A stretch of 64,000 nt of DNA from Proteobacteria bacterium ST_bin12 (GCA_002083635.1 MSXP01000007.1:248001-312000), one strand, 5' to 3'. Shown: positions 1 to 8,730, counted from the first letter of the stretch. Notes: generated from the letters alone by a model not told the origin. Numbers and translations: made by a program.

Positions 1-1374
1 AGTACGCAACTCACCCGCAATATTAAACTGAATATCCCGCTAGTTTCTGCGGCAATGGATACCGTCACTGAAGCGCCACTCGCAATCGCCCTAGCACAAG
101 AAGGCGGCTTAGGCATTATTCACAAAAACATGACGGCGGCGGAACAGGCATCGCATGTTTCACGCGTAAAACGCTTTGAATCTGGCGTGGTAAATGACCC
201 AGTGACCATTCAACCACACATGACGGTACGCGATGTGTTAGCTTTAACGCTTAAACATAAGATTTCTGGCCTGCCAGTGGTTGACGGCAACAAAATCGTG
301 GGCATTGTGACCAACCGTGATTTACGTTTTGAAACCAATTTAGACCAATCAATCAGTAACATCATGACACCCCGCGCGCGGTTGATCACAGTGCGCGAAG
401 GTGCAAGTAAAGAAGAAGTGATTCATTTGTTGCATCAACATCGTCTAGAACGCGTATTGGTGATTGATGAAAATGACACTTTAAAAGGTTTGATTACAGT
501 CAAAGATATTCAAAAATCACATGATCATCCATTTGCCTGTAAAGACAGTAAAGGCAGATTAAGAGTCGGCGCCGCAGTTGGCGTGGGTGCAGAGACTGAA
601 GAGCGCGTAGCGGCTTTAGCGGCGGCTGGTGTTGATGTAATTGTTGTGGATACCGCGCATGGTCACTCTCAAGGCGTATTAGACCGCGTGAATTGGGTGA
701 AGAAAAACTATCCAAAAATCGAAGTGATTGGCGGTAATATTGCCACAGCTGACGCAGCTAAAGCATTGGTGGATGCGGGCGCTGATGGCGTAAAAGTGGG
801 TATCGGCCCAGGCTCCATTTGCACGACGCGCATCGTTGCTGGTGTTGGTGTGCCGCAGATTTCAGCAATCAGCAATGTGGAACTTGCTTTGCGCGGCACA
901 GGCGTGCCATTTATTGCCGATGGCGGCATTCGTTTCTCTGGCGATATTTCTAAGGCGATTGCAGCAGGTGCTTATAGCGTGATGCTAGGCGGCATGTTTG
1001 CAGGTACCGAAGAAGCACCGGGCGAAGTGGAATTATTCCAAGGTCGTTCATATAAATCTTACCGTGGCATGGGTTCAATCGGCGCGATGCAAAAAGGATC
1101 TTCTGATCGATACTTCCAAGACAATAACGGTAATGCCGACAAATTAGTGCCCGAAGGCATTGAAGGTCGAGTGCCTTATAAAGGCAGCGTGTTAGCGGTG
1201 ATTCATCAGTTAATGGGTGGTTTGCGTGCTTCTATGGGTTATGTGGGCGCAGCGGATATTACGCAAATGCGTGAAAAAGCAGAATTTGTGCAAATCACCA
1301 GTGCTGGTATGCGCGAAAGCCATGTGCATGACGTGCAGATTACTAAAGAAGCGCCAAACTACAGAATTGACTAA
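1..1374 (+). CDS. guaB: IMP dehydrogenase (5' end outside window)
   Basis: Oxidises IMP to XMP with NAD+, the committed step of GMP synthesis, in the cytoplasm. The reading frame is open from base 1 (it begins ...STQLTRNIKLNIP), so the gene starts upstream; 457 codons are visible and about 30 N-terminal residues are missing compared with the usual ~487. A tandem CBS pair sits around visible residues 65-175 (PVTIQPHMTVRDVLA, then the second CBS). The catalytic loop GPGSICTTR carries the active-site Cys, followed by the GGIRFSGDI phosphate-binding segment and the flap around RGMGSIGAM. guaA follows on the same strand after 115 bp, the standard guaBA arrangement. Family identity is certain; the ATG at 55 is internal and not the start. 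Confidence 0.97.
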   Translation, partial: STQLTRNIKLNIPLVSAAMDTVTEAPLAIALAQEGGLGIIHKNMTAAEQASHVSRVKRFESGVVNDPVTIQPHMTVRDVLALTLKHKISGLPVVDGNKIVGIVTNRDLRFETNLDQSISNIMTPRARLITVREGASKEEVIHLLHQHRLERVLVIDENDTLKGLITVKDIQKSHDHPFACKDSKGRLRVGAAVGVGAETEERVAALAAAGVDVIVVDTAHGHSQGVLDRVNWVKKNYPKIEVIGGNIATADAAKALVDAGADGVKVGIGPGSICTTRIVAGVGVPQISAISNVELALRGTGVPFIADGGIRFSGDISKAIAAGAYSVMLGGMFAGTEEAPGEVELFQGRSYKSYRGMGSIGAMQKGSSDRYFQDNNGNADKLVPEGIEGRVPYKGSVLAVIHQLMGGLRASMGYVGAADITQMREKAEFVQITSAGMRESHVHDVQITKEAPNYRID

Positions 1375-1381
1375 TTAAATA

Positions 1382-1468
1382 GTGTTAAGTATCAGCAAAG
1401 TTAACACGTGAAATTGACTCATTTATTTAAATTAGGGCGAATGGTTAAATTTTAAAACCATTTGCCCT
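1382..1468 (+). other. two hairpins in the guaB-guaA spacer
   Basis: Two inverted repeats lie between guaB and guaA. The first has arms GTGTTAA (1382-1388) and TTAACAC (1401-1407). The second is stronger: AGGGCGAATGGTT (1434-1446) pairs over 13 positions with AACCATTTGCCCT (1456-1468), with one G-U pair and a 9-nt loop, then TAACTTTTAG. The second could act as a weak terminator or processing site that tunes guaA relative to guaB. There is no long U-run, so function is inferred. Confidence 0.5.
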
Positions 1469-1489
1469 TAACTTTTAGCATTGATAATA

Positions 1490-3097
1490 ATGTCCCATTC
1501 AAAAATCCTGATTCTCGATTTCGGCTCACAAGTCACACAATTGATTGCACGTCGTGTGCGTGAAGCGCATGTGTATTGTGAAATTCATCCTTGCGATGTG
1601 ACGGACGAATTTGTGCGCAATTTTAATGCCGATGGTATTATTCTTTCAGGTAGTCACGCTAGCGTATATGAAGATGAAACAGATACGGCACCACAAGCGG
1701 TATTTGAGTTAGATGTTCCTGTATTGGGCATTTGTTATGGCATGCAAACCATGGCGCAACAGCTTGGTGGCAAAGTAGAAGCTGGTGCTAAGCGCGAATT
1801 TGGCTATGCTGAAATCCGCGCACGTGGTCATTCTGCGCTGTTCCGCGACATTCAAGATAGAACCAACACTGAAGGCCACGGCTTGATTGATGTTTGGATG
1901 AGTCATGGCGATAAAGTGACTAAATTACCACCCAATTTTAAAGTCATTGCCAGCAACGACACAACGCCAATTGCCGCTTTTGCGGATGAAGTGCGCAATT
2001 TTTACGGTGTGCAATTTCACCCAGAAGTGACGCATACCAAGCTCGGTCAAGCCATGTTGGAACGCTTTGTATTGGAAATTTGCCAAGCCAAGCCTGACTG
2101 GATTATGGGCGACTATATTCAAGAAGCGGTTGCCAAAATCAAAGCACAAGTGGGCGATGAAGAAGTGATTTTAGGATTATCAGGCGGCGTCGATTCTTCC
2201 GTTGCCGCCGCGCTAATCCATCGCGCGATTGGCGACCAGCTTACTTGTGTATTCGTAGACCACGGTTTATTGCGCTTAAATGAAGGCGATATGGTGATGG
2301 ATATGTTTGCTGGCCGCCTGCACGTTAATGTGATTCGCGTGGATGCCACTGCACAGTTTATGGGTCATTTAAGTGGTGTTAGCGAGCCTGAAGCTAAACG
2401 CAAAATCATTGGCCGCGAGTTTGTAGAAGTGTTTAAAGCAGAAGCGGCCAAATTAAAAGCAGTTACTGGTGGTCACAAGGGTGCGACTTATTTAGCACAA
2501 GGCACGATTTATCCAGATGTGATTGAATCGGGCGGTGCAAAATCTAAAAAAGCGGTCACCATTAAAAGCCATCACAATGTAGGCGGCTTGCCAGAAAAGT
2601 TGGGCTTAAAATTATTAGAGCCATTACGCGATTTATTTAAAGATGAAGTGCGTGAATTGGGCGTGGCGCTTGGTTTGCCACATGATATGGTGTATCGCCA
2701 CCCTTTCCCTGGCCCAGGTTTGGGCGTGCGTATTTTGGGTGAAGTAAAAACCGAATTTGCGGATCTATTACGCCGCGCAGACGCTATTTTTATTGAAGAA
2801 TTACGCAATACGATTGATGAAAAAACGGGTAAGTCTTGGTATGCATTAACCAGCCAAGCTTTTGCCGTGTTTTTACCGGTTAAGTCGGTGGGTGTAATGG
2901 GTGATGGCCGAACTTATGATTACGTTGTCGCACTACGCGCTGTGATTACCAGCGATTTTATGACAGCGCATTGGGCAGAATTGCCCTATACACTGCTTGG
3001 TAAAGTGTCTAATCGAATCATCAATGAAGTGCGCGGTATTAACCGCGTGGTGTACGATATTTCTGGTAAACCACCTGCCACCATTGAATGGGAATAA
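1490..3097 (+). CDS. guaA: GMP synthase (glutamine-hydrolysing)
   Basis: Converts XMP to GMP using ATP and glutamine; 535 aa, normal length. The N-terminal class I glutamine amidotransferase domain (about 1-200) shows the nucleophile Cys82 in LGICYGMQ and the His/Glu of VQFHPEVTH. The ATP-pyrophosphatase domain follows with the PP-loop LSGGVDSSV near residue 226. The C-terminal dimerisation domain ends in PPATIEWE, the conserved GMP synthase terminus. The frame is open from a TTG at 1481, but the conserved MSHSKILILDFGSQ start fits the ATG at 1490. No strong Shine-Dalgarno sequence is visible; a hairpin ends 21 bases upstream. Probably co-transcribed with guaB. Confidence 0.97.
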   Translation: MSHSKILILDFGSQVTQLIARRVREAHVYCEIHPCDVTDEFVRNFNADGIILSGSHASVYEDETDTAPQAVFELDVPVLGICYGMQTMAQQLGGKVEAGAKREFGYAEIRARGHSALFRDIQDRTNTEGHGLIDVWMSHGDKVTKLPPNFKVIASNDTTPIAAFADEVRNFYGVQFHPEVTHTKLGQAMLERFVLEICQAKPDWIMGDYIQEAVAKIKAQVGDEEVILGLSGGVDSSVAAALIHRAIGDQLTCVFVDHGLLRLNEGDMVMDMFAGRLHVNVIRVDATAQFMGHLSGVSEPEAKRKIIGREFVEVFKAEAAKLKAVTGGHKGATYLAQGTIYPDVIESGGAKSKKAVTIKSHHNVGGLPEKLGLKLLEPLRDLFKDEVRELGVALGLPHDMVYRHPFPGPGLGVRILGEVKTEFADLLRRADAIFIEELRNTIDEKTGKSWYALTSQAFAVFLPVKSVGVMGDGRTYDYVVALRAVITSDFMTAHWAELPYTLLGKVSNRIINEVRGINRVVYDISGKPPATIEWE

Positions 3098-3174
3098 TCT
3101 ATTTATTTATTTTTATCAAGAGCTTACGTTTTGACGTATGTTATGATGCGATGTAAACGATGAAGGGAACGAAT

Positions 3175-3624
3175 ATGAAACTAACCGTTGTTTTGATGAG
3201 TGTATTAGCGCTGGTATTAACCGCCTGCGTCACTGATAAACACGCCTATAAAGAATCTCCGCAAAAGATTTTTGAAGCAGTCAATGCTAAATATCCTAAT
3301 GATAAAAATACCTTAGTTTTTATTGATGCGCCAAATGGTTTTGTTGCTCCGCGTTTAGCCAATTGTGCGGTTGAAAAAGGTGTTAACAATGGCAAAGTAG
3401 TGGCCATTACTAGTGCACTTGCACTTAAAACCAGCACAGTGATTGTGGCTGGTGAGGATGAATCATTAACGGGCACAACCGTGGTAAAAGCACTTGAAAA
3501 TAATAAAGATAAAATAAGTGGCTCAAAACTGATTGTGATTGGCGCAAAAGAAACCAAACAAAAGTTAACCGATTTGGCGACTTACAATGACGTTGCAATT
3601 GAGTTTATTGATACGCCGATTTAA
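3175..3624 (+). CDS. small predicted lipoprotein
   Basis: A 149-aa protein with a type II (lipoprotein) signal peptide: MKLTVVLMSVLALVLTAC, lipobox L-T-A-C with the lipidated Cys at about residue 18 and Val-Thr after it, so outer-membrane sorting is expected. The mature part is about 130 residues, Lys-rich, with alternating beta/alpha-looking stretches (KNTLVFIDAPNG, KLIVIGAKET); I recognise no named domain. The ATG at 3175 is preferred over the in-frame ATG at 3160 because AAGGGA (3163-3168) lies at good spacing before it and the signal peptide then starts correctly. A strong hairpin follows the stop. Function unknown. Confidence 0.8.
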   Translation: MKLTVVLMSVLALVLTACVTDKHAYKESPQKIFEAVNAKYPNDKNTLVFIDAPNGFVAPRLANCAVEKGVNNGKVVAITSALALKTSTVIVAGEDESLTGTTVVKALENNKDKISGSKLIVIGAKETKQKLTDLATYNDVAIEFIDTPI

Positions 3625-3640
3625 TCTATACCAAGCCTGC

Positions 3641-3675
3641 AAGCCAAGCTTAGCCTCATTAAGCTTGGCTTAAGT
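3641..3675 (+). terminator. stem-loop after lipoprotein gene, abutting greB start
   Basis: Perfect 12-bp stem AAGCCAAGCTTA (3641-3652) / TAAGCTTGGCTT (3660-3671), 7-nt loop, followed by AAGTTTTAATG. The U-run is short (4), so termination may be partial. It ends 8 bases before the greB ATG, leaving little room for a ribosome-binding site. Confidence 0.6.
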
Positions 3676-3679
3676 TTTA

Positions 3680-4180
3680 ATGAGCCGTGGATTTGTTAAA
3701 GAAGATGATTTAGAACATGCTGGCACCGATGTGCCAGAGCGTCCTGTGAGCCAGCATCCGAATTACGTCACAATAAATGGTTATGATCAGCTAGAAAAAT
3801 TAGCCTCAGAGTTAGAGCAAAAAAGGCTGATATTGAGCGCAAAAAAAGACGAGCAAGCAGCCATACAGCAATTAGCAATGGTAAATCGCGATTTACGTTA
3901 TGTGGCAGCTCGACTAGAAAGTGCCTTAATTACGCAACCTGATAGCAATGGCAAAAGTGTCGTATTCGGCGCAACCGTGTCGGTTGAAGATGAAACAGGC
4001 AGTAGCCACACCTATGAAATTGTTGGCGAAGATGAAGCTGATATCAAAGCCAATAAAATCAGTTATATTTCACCATTAAGTCGTGCGCTGATTGGCCATC
4101 AATTAGATGAAACAGTGACTTGGTTGCGCCCTGCTGGCAATCAAGTGTTAACGATTACAGCAATACATTTTGCAAATTAA
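3680..4180 (+). CDS. greB: GreA/GreB-family transcript cleavage factor
   Basis: A 166-aa protein of the GreA/GreB family, which enters the RNA polymerase secondary channel and stimulates cleavage of backtracked RNA. The N-terminus (MSRGFVKEDDLEHAGTDVP) matches the GreB-like subgroup. Residues 40-90 form a Lys/Glu-rich coiled-coil finger (LEKLASELEQKRLILSAKKDEQ) and residues 95-166 the FKBP-like domain (VVFGATVSVEDETG ... YEIVGEDEAD ... SPLSRALIGHQLDE). The classic acidic-tip DYHEN-type sequence of GreA is not obvious, so some members of this subgroup may differ in cleavage activity. Start chosen from N-terminal conservation; no clear Shine-Dalgarno sequence, and a stem-loop sits immediately upstream. 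Confidence 0.8.
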   Translation: MSRGFVKEDDLEHAGTDVPERPVSQHPNYVTINGYDQLEKLASELEQKRLILSAKKDEQAAIQQLAMVNRDLRYVAARLESALITQPDSNGKSVVFGATVSVEDETGSSHTYEIVGEDEADIKANKISYISPLSRALIGHQLDETVTWLRPAGNQVLTITAIHFAN

Positions 4181-4198
4181 ACTTTAGGATTAAGTATT

Positions 4199-4804
4199 TT
4201 GAACGTTATTGAAGCGATACAAACCCGTCGTTCTATTAAACATTACGACACCAACCACAAAATGACCCAAACAGAAATTGAGTCATTATTATCACTTGCC
4301 ATGCTGTCACCTACTGCTTTTAATATTCAGCACTGGCGCTTTGTAGTGGTGAATGACCCAGTTTTACGTCAGCAAATTCGGGCAGTTAGTTGGAATCAAG
4401 CACAAGTAGAAGAAGCTTCTTTGCTAATTGTATTAACGGCTGATTTGCAAGCTTGGGCTAAGCAGCCAGGCCGCTACTGGGCCAATGCGCCGCAGCCTGT
4501 GCAAGATTATTTAGTGCCAGCGATTGGCCATTATTACGAAAGTAATGAACGCGCACAACGCGACGAAGCGATGCGTAGCTGCGGCATTGCAGCACAAACT
4601 ATTATGCTGGCCGCCAAAGAAATGGGTTACGACACCTGCCCAATGGATGGCTTTGATTTTGATGCAGTCAGCAAGTTGCTAAATCTGCCTGAAGACCATA
4701 CACCTGCCATGTTTATTACAGTGGGAAAAGCCATCAAACCAGCAATGCCTCGCGCAGGGCAATTGGATATGAGCGAAGTCGTGATTTACAACAAATTCGC
4801 ATAA
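4199..4804 (+). CDS. nitroreductase-family flavoprotein
   Basis: A 201-aa nitroreductase-family oxidoreductase expected to bind FMN and use NAD(P)H. Signature pieces are the N-terminal RRSIKHYD (phosphate-binding Arg residues, about 10-16), SPTAFNIQHWRFVVV (about 38-52), GIAAQTIMLAAKEMGYDTCPMDGFD (about 132-156, cofactor side) and the C-terminal ITVGKA. The start is TTG at 4199 with TAGGA (4185-4189) nine bases upstream; the family N-terminus begins right there. The physiological substrate cannot be read from sequence; it may be a quinone, nitro compound or other electron acceptor. It lies between greB and the ABC-F gene on the same strand with small gaps, so co-transcription is possible. Confidence 0.85.
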   Translation: MNVIEAIQTRRSIKHYDTNHKMTQTEIESLLSLAMLSPTAFNIQHWRFVVVNDPVLRQQIRAVSWNQAQVEEASLLIVLTADLQAWAKQPGRYWANAPQPVQDYLVPAIGHYYESNERAQRDEAMRSCGIAAQTIMLAAKEMGYDTCPMDGFDFDAVSKLLNLPEDHTPAMFITVGKAIKPAMPRAGQLDMSEVVIYNKFA

Positions 4805-4849
4805 TAAATTCGAATCACTAAATTTTAATTATTTACTAAAGGTAACACC

Positions 4850-6445
4850 GTGTTAATCAGTAACAATATCACCATGCAATTTGGCGCAAAGCCATTGTTT
4901 GAAAATGTATCGGTCAAATTTGGCGATGGTAATCGTTATGGCTTAATCGGCGCCAACGGCTGCGGAAAATCTACCTATATGAAGATTTTAGCAGGTATTT
5001 TAGAGCCAACGGCAGGCAATATTTCATTGGATAATCATGAACGTATGGCGTTCTTGCGCCAAGACCAATTCGCTTATGAAGACCAACGTGTGCTGGATGT
5101 AGTCATGCAAGGTCATACTGAAATGTGGGCAGCCATGCAAGAGCGCGATGCGATATATGCCAACTTAGAAGCGACAGAAGACGACTATATGCGTGCCGCT
5201 GAGTTGGAAGGAGTGTTTGCCGAGTTTGACGGCTACACCGCTGAAGCGCGTGCTGGCGAATTGCTACTAGGCGTAGGCATCCCGATTGAACAACACAACG
5301 GCCCAATGAGCGCCGTAGCGCCAGGTTGGAAGCTACGCGTTTTACTGGTACAAGCCCTATTTGCCAATCCAGACGTATTGCTGCTGGATGAGCCGACCAA
5401 CAACTTGGATATTAATACCATCCGCTGGTTAGAAGATGTACTGAATAACCGTGATTGCACCATGATTATCATCTCGCATGACCGCCACTTTTTAAACCAA
5501 GTGTGTACGCATACGTGCGACATGGATTACGGCAAGCTGACCGTCTACACAGGCAACTATGACGACTACATGGAAGCGAGCATTGCCGCGCGAAATCAGC
5601 AAGCCAAAGACAATGCCAAAGCCAAACAACAAGTAGCTGACTTGCAAGACTTTGTGCGCCGCTTCTCGGCTAATGCATCTAAAGCCAAGCAAGCGACTAG
5701 CCGTGCCAAACAAATCGATAAGATTAAAATTGAAGTATTTAAACCTTCAAGCCGCCAATATCCGTTTATTCGCTTTGAATACGATGAGCGCGAAAAACTG
5801 CATCGTAATGCGGTAGAACTTAAAAAACTCAGTCACGGCTTTGATAAAATTTTATTCAACGACGTTGAATTAATGTTTGAAGCAGGCGAAAAAGTGGCGA
5901 TTATTGGTGAAAACGGCATCGGTAAAACCACCTTTTTACGTTGCCTAGCGCGCGATTTACAACCCAAACACGGCGAAGTGAAATGGACTGATAAAGCCAC
6001 TATTGGCTACTTTGCGCAAGATCATGAATACGAGTTTGAACAAGGCGAAGACTTGTTTGAGTGGATGACGCTGCAAAGAGGAGCCAATGACGACGACCAA
6101 GTAGTTCGCAGCATGCTAGGCCGCTTATTGTTTGGTGGTGAAGATACTAAAAAATCCGTTAAAGTGCTTTCAGGTGGCGAAAAAGGCCGTATGTTGTATG
6201 GCAAACTGATGCTAGCCAAAACCAATGTGCTATTGATGGATGAACCAACCAACCATATGGATATGGAATCGATTGAAGCGCTCAATACCGCGTTAGATAA
6301 ATATAAAGGTACGCTATTCTTTGTAAGCCATGACCGCGAATTTGTAAGCTCAATCGCCACGCGTATTTTAGAAATTAAAGCCGATGGTATTGTTGATTAC
6401 ACAGGCAATTATGAAGATTACTTGGCCAGCCAAGGTGTGGAATAG
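4850..6445 (+). CDS. ybiT: ABC-F ATPase, YbiT type
   Basis: A 531-aa soluble protein with two ABC nucleotide-binding domains and no membrane segment: an ABC-F factor that acts on the ribosome rather than in transport. NBD1: Walker A GANGCGKST (about 35-43), degenerate signature SAVAPGWKLRV in place of LSGGQ, Walker B VLLLDEPTNNLD. The inter-domain linker (about 240-310) is charged and Ala/Lys-rich. NBD2: Walker A GENGIGKTT, canonical signature LSGGEKGR, Walker B VLLMDEPTNHMD. The APGWKLRVLL variant of signature 1 is typical of the YbiT subgroup, hence the symbol. GTG start with AAAGGT at 4838-4843. A bidirectional terminator follows. Confidence 0.9.
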   Translation: MLISNNITMQFGAKPLFENVSVKFGDGNRYGLIGANGCGKSTYMKILAGILEPTAGNISLDNHERMAFLRQDQFAYEDQRVLDVVMQGHTEMWAAMQERDAIYANLEATEDDYMRAAELEGVFAEFDGYTAEARAGELLLGVGIPIEQHNGPMSAVAPGWKLRVLLVQALFANPDVLLLDEPTNNLDINTIRWLEDVLNNRDCTMIIISHDRHFLNQVCTHTCDMDYGKLTVYTGNYDDYMEASIAARNQQAKDNAKAKQQVADLQDFVRRFSANASKAKQATSRAKQIDKIKIEVFKPSSRQYPFIRFEYDEREKLHRNAVELKKLSHGFDKILFNDVELMFEAGEKVAIIGENGIGKTTFLRCLARDLQPKHGEVKWTDKATIGYFAQDHEYEFEQGEDLFEWMTLQRGANDDDQVVRSMLGRLLFGGEDTKKSVKVLSGGEKGRMLYGKLMLAKTNVLLMDEPTNHMDMESIEALNTALDKYKGTLFFVSHDREFVSSIATRILEIKADGIVDYTGNYEDYLASQGVE

Positions 6446-6465
6446 TTAACCAATATTTTGTGACG

Positions 6466-6491
6466 AAAAAGCCAGCTTTCGCTGGCTTTTT
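6466..6491. terminator. bidirectional Rho-independent terminator
   Basis: AAAAAGCCAGC (6466-6476) pairs perfectly with GCTGGCTTTTT (6481-6491) around a TTTC loop. A-run and U-run on the two sides suit termination of both the ybiT transcript (+) and typA (-). Confidence 0.92.
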
Positions 6492-6511
6492 CGCATGCAT
6501 TTAAGTGTTAA

Positions 6512-8326
6512 CTATTCTTTTGCAGAGCGTTTACGCTCATGCTCAAGCAAGTAACGTTTACGAATACGAATATTTTTTGGGGTGATTTCGACCAATTCAT
6601 CATCATCAATAAACTCAACAGCTGATTCTAAGGTTAATGCGATTGGCGTAATCAAACGCACCGCTTCATCGGTACCAGATGAACGGATATTGGTTAATTG
6701 TTTACCTTTAATTGGGTTCACAATCAAATCGTTATCGCGACTGTGAATACCAATCACCATACCTTCGTACAATTTGTCACCTGGAACTGCGAACATTTTG
6801 CCGCGATCTTGCAATTTCCACAGCGCGTAAGCAACCGCTTCGCCGTGCTCTGCTGAAATTAACACACCGTTACGACGACCTGGCATATCAGCTTTAACTG
6901 GTGCATATTCATCAAAAATATGCGCCATTAAACCTGTGCCGCGCGTTAAGGTTAAAAATTCACCTTGGAAACCGATTAAACCACGCGCTGGGATTCTGTA
7001 CTCTAAACGTGTGCGACCATTACCGTCAGACTCCATATTGATCATATCACCACGGCGGCGGCCCAATTCTTCCATTACCGCACCTTGATTTTCGTCTTCC
7101 AAATCGACTGTTAGAATTTCGTATGGCTCACATTTTTCGCCATTAATTTCACGGAAAACCACTTTTGGCTTACCGACAGCCATTTCAAAACCTTCACGAC
7201 GCATATTTTCTAATAAAATCGTTAAGTGCAATTCGCCACGACCAGAAACGCGGAAGATATCCGCATCAGCCGTTTCATCTACACGCAAAGCCACGTTAAC
7301 TAAAAGCTCTTTTGTTAAGCGGTCACGAATTTGACGTGATGTTACAAATTTACCTTCAGTACCTGCTAAAGGTGAAGTGTTCACCATAAAGTCCATGGTC
7401 AAGGTTGGCTCATCGACGCCTAGATGTGGCAAACCTTTTGGGTTTTCACGATCACAAATGGTGAAGCCAATGCCAATATCATCCAAGCCAGAAATGATCA
7501 CAATATCGCCTGCTTCAGCTTCTTCAACTGGCACGCGCTCCAAGCCTTTAAAACCAAGCACTTGGTTAATTTTACCCGTGGCAATTTGTTTGTCTTCATT
7601 CATAATCGTCACAGGTTGACCTGTTTTGATTTTGCCATTTGTCACACGACCCACACCTAAACGACCAGTGTATGTTGAGTAATCGAGCGCTGAAATTTGC
7701 ATTTGCAATGGCGCAGCAGGGTCACCGGCTGGTGGTGCCACATGGCTGATAATGGTTTCGAACAACGCGCGCATGTTGTCAGACGGAGTTTTCATATCCA
7801 ACATCGCAAAGCCATTTAACGCTGATGCGTAAACAACTGGAAAGTCTAATTGCTCATCAGTAGCGCCTAAATTGGCAAACAAATCAAAAGTGTGATTGAT
7901 TACCCAATCGGTACGCGCACCTGGACGGTCTACTTTGTTAATGACTACGATTGGTTTTAAACCAAGCGCTAAGGCCTTTTTTGTTACGAAACGTGTTTGC
8001 GGCATTGGGCCTTCAACAGCGTCCACTAACAACACCACGCCATCCACCATACCTAATACGCGCTCTACTTCGCCACCAAAGTCGGCATGTCCAGGCGTAT
8101 CCACAATATTAATATGCGTGCCTTCGTAAACCAATGCCGTGTTTTTAGCCAAAATGGTAATGCCACGCTCTTTTTCAAGATCGTTGCTATCCATCACGCG
8201 CTCAACTACGGCGTGGTGAGAAGCAAAGGTACCAGCTTGTTGTAAAAGTTTATCAACCATGGTTGTTTTGCCATGGTCAACGTGGGCGATAATTGCGACG
8301 TTGCGCAAATTGCGAGGAGTGCTCAT
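6512..8326 (-). CDS. typA: ribosome-associated GTPase TypA/BipA
   Basis: A 604-aa translational GTPase that binds the ribosome and helps 50S assembly and stress or low-temperature adaptation. The GTP-binding domain shows G1 AHVDHGKTT (about 14-22), the switch I region ERGITI, G3 DTPGHADFGGEVERVL and G4 NKVD. Domain II is the EF-Tu-like barrel (about 200-290), followed by EF-G III/V-like domains and the TypA-specific C-terminal domain ending in RIRKRYLLEHERKR. Length matches the family. Its promoter must lie in the interval shared with the divergently oriented helicase operon; both gene types are commonly linked to cold growth. Confidence 0.95.
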   Translation of the reverse strand: MSTPRNLRNVAIIAHVDHGKTTMVDKLLQQAGTFASHHAVVERVMDSNDLEKERGITILAKNTALVYEGTHINIVDTPGHADFGGEVERVLGMVDGVVLLVDAVEGPMPQTRFVTKKALALGLKPIVVINKVDRPGARTDWVINHTFDLFANLGATDEQLDFPVVYASALNGFAMLDMKTPSDNMRALFETIISHVAPPAGDPAAPLQMQISALDYSTYTGRLGVGRVTNGKIKTGQPVTIMNEDKQIATGKINQVLGFKGLERVPVEEAEAGDIVIISGLDDIGIGFTICDRENPKGLPHLGVDEPTLTMDFMVNTSPLAGTEGKFVTSRQIRDRLTKELLVNVALRVDETADADIFRVSGRGELHLTILLENMRREGFEMAVGKPKVVFREINGEKCEPYEILTVDLEDENQGAVMEELGRRRGDMINMESDGNGRTRLEYRIPARGLIGFQGEFLTLTRGTGLMAHIFDEYAPVKADMPGRRNGVLISAEHGEAVAYALWKLQDRGKMFAVPGDKLYEGMVIGIHSRDNDLIVNPIKGKQLTNIRSSGTDEAVRLITPIALTLESAVEFIDDDELVEITPKNIRIRKRYLLEHERKRSAKE

Positions 8327-8356
8327 TATTAACTGCCGTAGGTTTGAAAGGCCGCG

Positions 8357-8362
8357 ATTTTA
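8357..8362 (-). promoter_or_regulatory. possible extended -10 for typA
   Basis: On the minus strand TGGTAAAAT forms a TGn-TAAAAT extended -10 about 30 bases before the typA start. No good -35 is seen, so this is a weak call. Confidence 0.35.
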
Positions 8363-8405
8363 CCACATAAAACATGACAATCTGACTGTTTAGTTAATTA
8401 AAGCT

Positions 8406-8433
8406 TTGACAAAGCAATATTAATGCTTATAAT
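8406..8433 (+). promoter_or_regulatory. sigma-70 promoter of the helicase operon
   Basis: Consensus -35 TTGACA (8406-8411) and consensus -10 TATAAT (8428-8433) separated by 16 bp. Transcription would start near 8440, giving an untranslated leader of about 290 nt before the helicase start at 8731. Confidence 0.85.
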
Positions 8434-8439
8434 GCGCAC

Positions 8440-8730
8440 AACTTAAAGCTAAGTGAGTTATAAAAGCTCAGCTTTAATCCATTGCCCTGACCCATCTGTT
8501 GCTCAGTGATTTGTTGAAGCAACTATCATATAGATTTTAAAATCTATCTTTTACTGGTTAGCGGCTATGCCCGTGCGCTGGTAAAAAGCATCTTAATTAT
8601 TTTATGCTTTACGCGTTTTGTGTTGAATCTTATTAAATTAGGTCAGCATTAATGTGATTGCTTGCGCCCTTTTTGTACTTACTTTGTTTATCACTTGTTG
8701 GTGATAACTTAATTAGAAAGGGACAATATT
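8440..8730 (+). promoter_or_regulatory. long structured 5' leader of helicase mRNA
   Basis: This 404-bp gene-free interval (8327-8730) holds the helicase promoter and a leader rich in inverted repeats: AAAGCT/AGCTTT (8445-8450, 8470-8475) with inner GAG/CTC; GTTGCT/AGCAAC (8498-8503, 8518-8523); the palindrome ATAGATTTTAAAATCTAT (8530-8547); TTTTAC/GTAAAA (8549-8554, 8581-8586) enclosing a GC-rich core; AAAGCAT/ATGCTTT (8585-8591, 8604-8610); TTATCAC/GTGATAA (8688-8694, 8701-8707). The last ends just before the Shine-Dalgarno AAAGGGA. Such leaders upstream of RNA helicase genes often mediate autoregulation or temperature response; no known riboswitch class was recognised and no convincing ORF lies within it. 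Confidence 0.6.

Noticed and set aside
8531..8610. Possible small RNA or tRNA-like fold in the helicase leader
   Set aside because: No cloverleaf, anticodon arm or T-loop pattern; better explained as leader hairpins.
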